The position numbers were made by a program, and so were the translations under genes. A stretch of 64,000 nucleotides of DNA from Streptococcus downei MFe28 (lineage in GTDB: Bacteria > Bacillota > Bacilli > Lactobacillales > Streptococcaceae), in assembly GCF_900459175.1 (NCBI RefSeq), contig NZ_UHFA01000002.1, forward strand, positions 186,001 through 250,000. Reading direction: 5' to 3'. Positions 57,330-64,000 of the stretch are shown in pieces (position 1 is the stretch's first letter; every line of letters begins with the position of its first letter). The notes beneath the pieces were generated by a model. The model saw only the letters and a list, made by a program, of their open reading frames with translations. It did no database searches and had not been told where the DNA came from.

Positions 57330-60300
57330 TTATTTTCTTTCGCGTTTAGCCAAGAGTCCAGTTGTACCGACAAAGGCAAGACCTAGTAGGATAATGAGTC
57401 CAACCGTCTTGTGATCCCCAGTCTTAGGCAACTTGTCTGATGAGGTCTTGGTGTTTTTCAAAACAGGTCTCATCTTCTTATCAGTCTTACCGCTAACGGA
57501 TTCTTGGACACTGGAAATCTGTGGAGAGGCTGGTTGACCAACCTTCTCCAACTCAGTAGCCTCCTTAGGAAGTTCGGCCGGCTTTTGCTGGTCTTCTGTT
57601 TCCATTGAAGCCTTATCCTTATTAGCATCTGCTGCTGATTTTTTATCCTTGGCAGGATCAGATTCCTCAGGTGTATCAGCTTTTTCCTTCTTGACATCAG
57701 GAGTCGGATTTGGTACTAGAGGTAGGACTGGTTCCGTTTGTTCCTGTTTATTGGCATCCGCATTAGGATCCAGCGGTTGAGGATCAAGAGGTTTTTGACC
57801 TGAGTTACCTGGCTCCTTATCTGGAGTTGCTGAATTGCCAGAGTTATCGGTTGAAGGGTCCTTGCCTGAATCCTGATCAGACTTGTTAGGATCAAGATTT
57901 GGGCCAGCCTCATTGGACTTGTTTTTATCAGCATCGCTGGCTTCAGCGTTTTGTCCTGTATTTTCAGGAGTGGTTGGCTGGTCAGCTTCTGGCGCAGAAG
58001 CTTGCCCCTTGTCAGCATCTCCCTCTTGTTCTGGGTTAGCTGGAGTGCTTGGTTCTGGGCTAGGCTTGCTATTGGCAGGAGTTTGGTCAGACTGACCACT
58101 TGCCTGTTCTGGACTAGCCGGCTGGCTAGGAGCCGAAGCCTCTGGGGTCTTAGTCGACTCAGAAGGAGCTGGGCTGACTTGAGCTTCTGGTTGAGCCTGC
58201 TTAGTCGGCGCTACTGCTTCAGCTTGAGGTCTTGGCACACCAGTTTCAGCTTGAGCTTTGTCTTGCTCACTTGAACTTGGGGCACCAGTTTCTTGACCAG
58301 ATTGGGTAGGCTCAGCTTGCTTAGCTGGACTGTCAGCTTGAGGACTTGCTTGACCTTGTGCAGTTGGAGCAACGTCTTCCTTGTTTGAACCTTCTTGAGC
58401 GACTGGTCCATTTGAACCAGCTTGCTCTGAATTTTCTTGAGCTTTTGGAACTTGGTCGCCCGCTGGAGCTTGGTTTTCTTGACGATTTGTTGGCTGGCTT
58501 GGACTTGCAGCTTGAGCTGCTGGTGTAGCCGTTTCAGCTTGAGGGGTCGCTTGACCTTGTGCTGGCTGAGCCACTTCTTCCTTAGACGAGTTCTCTTGCG
58601 CTACTGGCGCTTGAGCTTTATCTCCAGCTTGAACTTGGTCAACTGGCGCTGACTGTTCTTGGGCTTTCGCTTCTTCTTGAGCTGGCTGACTCGCTTGATT
58701 TTGGTCCGCTTGCGCATTGCTAGCTTGGTCTTGAGACGTCTTGTCATCACCAGCCTGGGCAGCAGGTGTTCCTGTTTGCTCTGCTTGAGGGGTAGATTTT
58801 TGATCGGCATTTGAGATATAAACCACATCCCAAAGGGTCAATTTAGGCACATTGATAATCAAGACTGGCTTACCATTTTCATCAGTTTCCACAGAAGCAG
58901 AAACCTTTTGCAGATTAGACTTAGACCAGTCATCTGGTGAGGTCACGTAGGTTTGCTTGGCCATACGCCTAGCATCTTCCATGGAGATATCACCAAGAGC
59001 ATACCTAACGGTTAGGTTGGTTTGCTCGTCTGGAGTCTTGTTAGCGGCAGAGCCATCTTCGTTCTTCCAGTCAGAGTTAATTCCCATCAAGTTCAGGAGT
59101 TGAACGGTTCTAAAGTTATCGCCTTTTTTACCATAGGTCCACACTTGGTGGCCATTGATGCCCTTGGCATCGGTCGAAAGGAGCTGACCTTCTGAATTAT
59201 AGGTATTGACTTGGGCATCATCATTTTCAACACCATCACGCAAGATATTTTCATAAGCGGTGACGAACTGTTGATAATCGTTGTTTTTACGGGTCAATTC
59301 GCTTGATGTTTTCAAGCTTTGAGTTGGATAATAAGCAGTTTGGAGAACACCAATACCTTGGCCTCCACCGCTTTCATCTTGCTGGTTGGCAAGGGCTGCT
59401 AGGGACATGTGGTAACCACCGGCAGCAGCGATTGAAGCAGAAGTCAAAAGAACGGCGTCCGTTTGCAGAGCTTTACCTGCTTCGGCATCATCCTTTGAAC
59501 CACCCTTTTCGCTACCTTCCATATAGGCACCAACAATGAGGGATTTACCAGTTACCTTACGCACTTCATCAACACGAGCCTTGAGGTCGCCATATTCGGT
59601 CTGGCTACGGCCGTCACCGAGAGCTGAACCACCAAAGGGCCAGATTTCGTTGTAGATAACATCTTGGTTACCGTCCTTAAGGCGGTAAATTTGCTCACCG
59701 TTAACATCGTTTACGGTTAAGTAGTAGTTGGGTAATTTTTCTTTAATGGCGCGCAGGAATTCTGCATAACCTTCGGTCAACCAATGTTTTTTAGAAGGGT
59801 CATTGCTATCTTTATCAGCATAGTCATAAACTTCGTTATCTCCGATAGTATCACCTTGCCAACCGTCAAAGCCACCATTCTTCATGGCTTGGCCCATCTT
59901 GTCAGCAATGTAATCTTGCCAGAGTTTGCTGGTTGGGTTGTAGTAACGTTGAATTTGGACTTCCTCTTCTTGCCCGTCTTTTGGAATTTTTACGGTATAA
60001 GACATGGGTTGTCCTTGGGCACCATAACCACGGTCATCGCTATTATAGGCGTATTCCGTTTCTGGCAAAGCAGGAGCTTCACCAGTATTGGTGTTTTCAG
60101 CCAAAATCATGTTGTAGAGCATGGCAACAGCACCACCATCATGAACTTGGTTGACAATATCTTTTACGGCTTGGGTATCAATTTCAGAACCACTCCAAGT
60201 GTTCCAATCTTGTTTAAAGGTGGCTTCATCACTTGGGAAGGGGTTGGTAGCAGTCTTGTAAACATCATAGAAGAAATATGAATTGATGTTCATATTCTTC

Positions 60301-61232
60301 ATCTTTTCAATTTCTGCACGGTAACGGTCAGCATCCTTAGACAGAAGGCTGTTGCTGGTATCTTGTGAACCCCCAACAATTCCGTAACGGGGGAATTTGG
60401 TCCAATCACTTTCAACGGCAATAGCCTTGTTGACTTGGCTGAGAGTATTGTTGTCAGCGTCAGCTACCTTAATTTTCAGCAGGTAGCCATGATTGTTCTC
60501 AAATTGTGAGCCAGGAATCTTCAAGTCACCAGCCTGCATCTTGTAGCCTTCACCGGCTTTGAGGTGCTTAGAGAACTTGTAGGTTCCAAGTTTGTTGTCA
60601 ACATAATAGACATCCGCATAAACGGTAATGTCCTGTTCCTTGTCTGTTGTATTTTTAAAATCAACAGAGAGGTTGACATCTTCACCTGAACGATAGCTGG
60701 CCTTGTCGGCGGATAGGTCGACAATGGCATCGCCCGTTTGTGAAGAAAGGACAGACCGAGTGGCGGTTAGCTGAGCGCTGGTCGCTCGGATGACACCAGG
60801 TCCGTCGTTCTTGTCTGTGTTGGATGATTGGTTTTGACTGGCAGTTTGCGTTTGAGGATCAGCCAGAGTTTCCACTGAAGTCGTTTCTGAAGCGGGTGCT
60901 TGGGAAACGGATTCAGGTGGTGTTTGCTCGATAGGATCCTGAGCTTCTGTACTAGATTCAGAATTCTCACTATCTTGATCTTGCTGATTCTGAGGCTTCA
61001 AACTCAAATTGCTGGTCTCCTCTTCCTTTGCTGGACTGGCTTCTTCAGCTTGCGGCTGGCTCTGCTCGCCAAGGCCTTGCGATGGACGAACAACCGTAGT
61101 AGCTTCATCAGCTACCTGGCTCGGTTGATTGGCAAACTCATCGGCATGAGCAGGCTTAGCCGAAATGGAAAAGACCATTCCGAAAGCAAGTAAACATAAC
61201 ATGCTAGGGAGAGATAGCATTCGGTTTTTCAC
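57330..61232 (-). CDS. dexA: Wall-anchored GH66 dextranase
   Basis: An extracellular endo-alpha-1,6-glucanase of 1300 residues. Order: signal peptide (to about AHA-DE, residue 30), Ser/Gln-rich segment (30-150), Ig-like N domain (about 165-275), TIM barrel (about 280-620), beta-sandwich C domain (to about 810), a 450-residue Gln/Ala/Pro-rich wall span, LPKTG at 1268-1272 and membrane anchor. Nucleophile Asp461 ([12 protein letters not shown]) and acid/base Glu529 ([11 protein letters not shown]) are 68 residues apart, exactly as Asp385 and Glu453 in S. mutans dextranase. GTG start behind AAGGAG. The wall span is unusually long. Confidence 0.93.
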   Translation of the reverse strand: MKNRMLSLPSMLCLLAFGMVFSISAKPAHADEFANQPSQVADEATTVVRPSQGLGEQSQPQAEEASPAKEEETSNLSLKPQNQQDQDSENSESSTEAQDPIEQTPPESVSQAPASETTSVETLADPQTQTASQNQSSNTDKNDGPGVIRATSAQLTATRSVLSSQTGDAIVDLSADKASYRSGEDVNLSVDFKNTTDKEQDITVYADVYYVDNKLGTYKFSKHLKAGEGYKMQAGDLKIPGSQFENNHGYLLKIKVADADNNTLSQVNKAIAVESDWTKFPRYGIVGGSQDTSNSLLSKDADRYRAEIEKMKNMNINSYFFYDVYKTATNPFPSDEATFKQDWNTWSGSEIDTQAVKDIVNQVHDGGAVAMLYNMILAENTNTGEAPALPETEYAYNSDDRGYGAQGQPMSYTVKIPKDGQEEEVQIQRYYNPTSKLWQDYIADKMGQAMKNGGFDGWQGDTIGDNEVYDYADKDSNDPSKKHWLTEGYAEFLRAIKEKLPNYYLTVNDVNGEQIYRLKDGNQDVIYNEIWPFGGSALGDGRSQTEYGDLKARVDEVRKVTGKSLIVGAYMEGSEKGGSKDDAEAGKALQTDAVLLTSASIAAAGGYHMSLAALANQQDESGGGQGIGVLQTAYYPTQSLKTSSELTRKNNDYQQFVTAYENILRDGVENDDAQVNTYNSEGQLLSTDAKGINGHQVWTYGKKGDNFRTVQLLNLMGINSDWKNEDGSAANKTPDEQTNLTVRYALGDISMEDARRMAKQTYVTSPDDWSKSNLQKVSASVETDENGKPVLIINVPKLTLWDVVYISNADQKSTPQAEQTGTPAAQAGDDKTSQDQASNAQADQNQASQPAQEEAKAQEQSAPVDQVQAGDKAQAPVAQENSSKEEVAQPAQGQATPQAETATPAAQAASPSQPTNRQENQAPAGDQVPKAQENSEQAGSNGPVAQEGSNKEDVAPTAQGQASPQADSPAKQAEPTQSGQETGAPSSSEQDKAQAETGVPRPQAEAVAPTKQAQPEAQVSPAPSESTKTPEASAPSQPASPEQASGQSDQTPANSKPSPEPSTPANPEQEGDADKGQASAPEADQPTTPENTGQNAEASDADKNKSNEAGPNLDPNKSDQDSGKDPSTDNSGNSATPDKEPGNSGQKPLDPQPLDPNADANKQEQTEPVLPLVPNPTPDVKKEKADTPEESDPAKDKKSAADANKDKASMETEDQQKPAELPKEATELEKVGQPASPQISSVQESVSGKTDKKMRPVLKNTKTSSDKLPKTGDHKTVGLIILLGLAFVGTTGLLAKRERK

Positions 61233-61298
61233 GGCCGGTTTCTCCTTCTAATTTTTTATGATTGAGCTCTCCTTGAAAGGCGCTCAAAACATAAATGT

Positions 61299-61326
61299 AT
61301 TTTACTGAAAATTTATGAAAACACAA
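61299..61326 (-). promoter_or_regulatory. Promoter of the GH66 gene
   Basis: Minus-strand TTGTGT, 16-base spacer, TAAAAT; about 65 bases of leader follow. Confidence 0.5.
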
Positions 61327-61397
61327 CCCGAATACTTGAAAAGAGAAACTTCTTTCATACCCAAAACTATTTTGATTTTACTGGCTTTGTAAAGAAA

Positions 61398-61430
61398 AGA
61401 AAGGCCGAGTCCTGCTAACTCAGCCTTTCT
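61398..61430 (-). terminator. Terminator of relA-dtd
   Basis: AGAAAGGC.GAGT paired with ACTC.GCCTTTCT, followed on the minus strand by TTTCTTT. The rest of the gap 61431-61581 shows no gene. Confidence 0.7.
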
Positions 61431-61581
61431 CAAGGGCATAAAACTCCAAGCGTTAAAATTATTACTATTTGGTTACAATATATGAACATTTTAATGTTTG
61501 AAATAATTTTATCCGCCAAACACTTCTAGAAGTCCCTGACAAACTCTCATTAGTCCCAGCGCCTAAGGCCTCTAAGGAGAC

Positions 61582-62025
61582 TTAAGGATTTTTACTGTCC
61601 AAGATTATCGTCACCGGTCCATCGTTGACCAGAGAGACCTGCATGTCTGCTCCAAACTCTCCTTGTTCAAGAACCAAGCTTTCCGAAAGAATTTGGTTGA
61701 AGTCCTGATAGAGTTTTCTGGCCATTTGGGGTGGGGCTGCCTGGGTAAAGGCAGGCCGATTCCCCTTTTTCGTACTGGCATAGAGGGTGAATTGGGATAC
61801 GGAAAGGATTTGTCCGCCAATTTCCAGAACCGAGAGATTCATCTTGCCTGCAGGGTCCGAGAAAATCCTCATATTAAGGACTTTACGGGCCATATAGTCT
61901 AAATCCTCAGGGCCATCATCTGGACCAATGCCAACCAGTAAAAGGAGCCCCTGGCTAATTGAAGCGACCATTTTTTCATCAATAGTCACCTGGGCTTGAC
62001 GAACTCTTTGTAAAATAATTTTCAT
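61582..62025 (-). CDS. dtd: D-aminoacyl-tRNA deacylase
   Basis: It removes D-amino acids (and glycine from tRNA-Ala) from mischarged tRNA. The 147-residue protein starts [16 protein letters not shown] and has SQFTLYAS and the GP-containing [11 protein letters not shown] motif of the active site. Directly downstream of relA (60-base gap), the usual streptococcal pairing. Confidence 0.95.
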   Translation of the reverse strand: MKIILQRVRQAQVTIDEKMVASISQGLLLLVGIGPDDGPEDLDYMARKVLNMRIFSDPAGKMNLSVLEIGGQILSVSQFTLYASTKKGNRPAFTQAAPPQMARKLYQDFNQILSESLVLEQGEFGADMQVSLVNDGPVTIILDSKNP

Positions 62026-62085
62026 AATAGTTCAAGAGCCTCCTTTTGGTTTGTTGGGTCCGAAATCGAAGTATTAGGTATGATT

Positions 62086-64000
62086 TTAACCATTTGTGCG
62101 TTTTACGGAATAGACATCCGGAACCACCTTGACCTTATCCACCACCGTCGTTAAGGTGGTTAAATTAGGGATTTTAAAGCTGACATGAATATTGGCAAAC
62201 TTCATATCCTTGGTCGGTTGGGCATTGACTGTGGAAATATTCTTGGTTTGGGTAGAGAGGATTTGTAGGATGTCATTGAGGAGACCTGAACGATTGAGAC
62301 CATAAATGTCAATCTCGGCCAGGTACTCTTGACCAGCCTGGCTAGATTCATCCCACTCAACATCAATCAATCTTTGCTCATAGCCGTCTTGACTCTTGAT
62401 ATTGTGACAGTCGGCTCGGTGGATGGCCACCCCACGCCCCTTGGTAATATACCCTTCGATAGGATCCCCAGGAACTGGGTTACAACATTTGGCAATCCGC
62501 ATCAGCAGACCAGAGGAACCTTGGATGATGACTCCGTTTTCACTCTTGACCTTGAGAACATCTTTATTCTGGTGTTTGACCTCGCCACCATTCATCAATT
62601 CATCGGCCTCTGCCTTGGCCTTGGCCCGCTCTTCCTCTCGTCTTTCTTTTTCTGTCAGACGATTAAAGACTGCAGCGGGACTAATTTCACCAAAACCAAT
62701 GGCCGCATAAAGGGCTTCCTCGCTACGAACACTCAGCCTTGGGAGAATTTCATCAATATGCTTTTTGTCCAAATACTTATTGGCCACATAGCCCTGCTCT
62801 TGGAAGTAATCAACCAGAAGCTCACGCCCCTTGCTGATGGACATTTCCTTGTCTTGGTTCTTGAAAAATTGACGAATCTTATTGCGGGCCTTGGTGGTCT
62901 TGACCAGCTTAATCCAGTCCCGACTAGGACCAAAGGAATTCTGATTGGTAACAATTTCCACCACATCACCGGTCTTGAGCTTGGCTGTCAGAGGGACCAT
63001 CCGACCATTGACCTTAGCCCCAACAGCCTTCTCACCGACTTGGGTGTGGATGGCATAAGCAAAATCAATCGGACCAGAGTCTCTGGGTAATTCCTGAACA
63101 TCCCCCGATGGCGTAAAGACATAAATCCGGGCAGAGAAGATATCCTCCTTGACCGAATCGACAAATTCCTGGGCATCGCCATTGGAGCCTGCCTGCAATT
63201 CAACCAAGTCCTGAATCCAGTTCATCCCGATAGCTGACTCTTGAGCGTCAACCTTGCCCTTGATCCCTTTTTTGTAGGCCCAGTGGGCAGCAACCCCGTA
63301 TTCAGCCACTTCATGCATCTCTTGGGTCCGAATTTGGATTTCAATTGGGCCTTTGGGACCGTAAACCGTCGTATGGATGGATTGATAACCATTAGATTTA
63401 GGGTTGGCAATATAGTCCTTGAAACGCCCAGGCATAGGGCGCCAAAGTTCATGGATATAACCCAACATGGCATAAACATCACTAGGAGTATCCATAATAC
63501 AGCGAATGGCAATCAAATCATAAATCTGGTCGAAACGTTTCCTCTTGTCCCGCATTTTACGGTAAATCGAATAGATATGCTTGGGCCGACCATAGATCTT
63601 TCCTTGAAGCCCTTGCTCAGCCGTATAAGCCTTGATTTTTTCAACAATCTCATCAACCAGACTTTCGCGTTCCCGCCTTTTCTCGTGCATCATATGGGAA
63701 ATCTTGTAGAATTCTGCCTCATTGAGATAGCGAAAGGCTAAATCTTCCAGCTCCCACTTGATTGCACTAATCCCCAAACGATGGGCTAGGGGGGCATAGA
63801 TTTCCATGGTTTCACGAGATATACGTTTTTGTTTATCAGGCCGTAAATGTTTTAGGGTTCGCATATTGTGAAGGCGGTCTGCCAATTTAACCAGAATGAC
63901 CCGAATATCCTTGGACATGGCCATGAGCATCTTGCGATGATTTTCCGCCAACTGCTCCTCGTGAGACTTATATTTCACCTTACCCAGTTTGGTGACCCCA
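62086..64000 (-). CDS. relA: Bifunctional (p)ppGpp synthetase/hydrolase RelA (N-terminus beyond the window)
   Basis: It makes and degrades the alarmone (p)ppGpp. 638 codons are present and the frame stays open to base 64000, so the N-terminal part of the HD hydrolase is missing. Visible: the end of the HD domain (LADRLHNMRT), the synthetase domain (GRPKHIYSIYRKM, NPKSNGYQSIHTTV, EIQIRT), the TGS domain (SARIYVFTPSGDVQELP), the conserved cysteine motif AKCCNPVPGD and the C-terminal ACT domain (EIDIYGLNRSGLLNDILQIL). An internal ATG at 63978 is not the true start. Confidence 0.97.
   Translation of the reverse strand, partial: GVTKLGKVKYKSHEEQLAENHRKMLMAMSKDIRVILVKLADRLHNMRTLKHLRPDKQKRISRETMEIYAPLAHRLGISAIKWELEDLAFRYLNEAEFYKISHMMHEKRRERESLVDEIVEKIKAYTAEQGLQGKIYGRPKHIYSIYRKMRDKRKRFDQIYDLIAIRCIMDTPSDVYAMLGYIHELWRPMPGRFKDYIANPKSNGYQSIHTTVYGPKGPIEIQIRTQEMHEVAEYGVAAHWAYKKGIKGKVDAQESAIGMNWIQDLVELQAGSNGDAQEFVDSVKEDIFSARIYVFTPSGDVQELPRDSGPIDFAYAIHTQVGEKAVGAKVNGRMVPLTAKLKTGDVVEIVTNQNSFGPSRDWIKLVKTTKARNKIRQFFKNQDKEMSISKGRELLVDYFQEQGYVANKYLDKKHIDEILPRLSVRSEEALYAAIGFGEISPAAVFNRLTEKERREEERAKAKAEADELMNGGEVKHQNKDVLKVKSENGVIIQGSSGLLMRIAKCCNPVPGDPIEGYITKGRGVAIHRADCHNIKSQDGYEQRLIDVEWDESSQAGQEYLAEIDIYGLNRSGLLNDILQILSTQTKNISTVNAQPTKDMKFANIHVSFKIPNLTTLTTVVDKVKVVPDVYSVKRTNG

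Noticed and set aside
62329..63090. 253-codon plus-strand frame opposite relA
   Set aside because: Entirely antisense to a conserved gene and without recognisable domains.

Overview
The window is chromosomal DNA from a low-GC Gram-positive coccus, almost certainly a Streptococcus of the mutans group (S. sobrinus / S. downei / S. criceti-like). The signs are a streptococcal-type small SRP RNA beside tadA, a complete agmatine deiminase (agu) cluster, a trehalose PTS locus, BOX-type intergenic repeats, and two sortase-anchored glucan hydrolases (a GH66 dextranase and a GH87-type alpha-glucanase). No prophage, intact insertion sequence, rRNA operon or CRISPR array is visible.

Layout. 0-2 kb: 5' part of radA, a cysteine hydrolase and dut, all minus strand. 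2.6-5.3 kb: gpsA, galU and a small lipoprotein (plus). 5.4-7.6 kb: a soluble PASTA protein and pgi (minus). 7.6-10 kb: a gene-poor accessory patch with a BOX element carrying a nested second repeat, an Fst/par-type type I toxin-antitoxin locus, a 46-codon acidic ORF next to decayed coding sequence, a DinJ-like/PemK-like type II module, and the ffs SRP RNA. 10-18 kb: housekeeping minus-strand genes (membrane protein, tadA, metallo-beta-lactamase, proS, rseP/eep, cdsA, uppS, yajC). 18.4-22.3 kb: hslO, dusB, a TDT-family transporter and a YdcF-type membrane protein (plus). 22.3-24.4 kb: a decaying stretch with a ketose-bisphosphate aldolase that looks frameshifted at its 3' end, a PTS EIIA remnant and structured repeats. 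24.4-31 kb: ctsR-clpC, a small membrane protein/XRE pair, and rpsB-tsf (minus). 31-39 kb: a KimA-type K+ transporter, aguR, then aguB-aguD-aguA-aguC and tRNA-Cys. 39-47.8 kb: a secreted hypothetical protein, pepO, treC, treP and divergent treR. 48-49.1 kb: an overlapping four-gene cassette of unknown function (two membrane proteins, an XRE regulator, a zinc ribbon). 49.2-53.4 kb: an FtsX-type ABC exporter with divergent TetR. 53.7-61.2 kb: the GH87-like and GH66 wall-anchored enzymes. 61.6-64 kb: dtd and relA (partial).

Functional themes. One is extracellular glucan remodelling: adjacent enzymes predicted to act on alpha-1,3- and alpha-1,6-linked glucans, both with signal peptides, very long Q/A/S/P-rich wall spans and LPXTG anchors. 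Another is acid and energy adaptation through agmatine catabolism. A third is stress control (ctsR-clpC, hslO, relA, toxin-antitoxin modules).

Non-coding structure is unusually rich. At least three dispersed repeat families occur, built from serial hairpins whose stems change between copies while keeping base pairing. One (BOX-like) has five copies, all in the same orientation. One (about 100-140 bp) lies in the radA leader and at 23.7 kb. One has terminal inverted repeats and once sits inside a BOX copy. All database-dependent statements here rest on recognition of sequence motifs, since no search was run.
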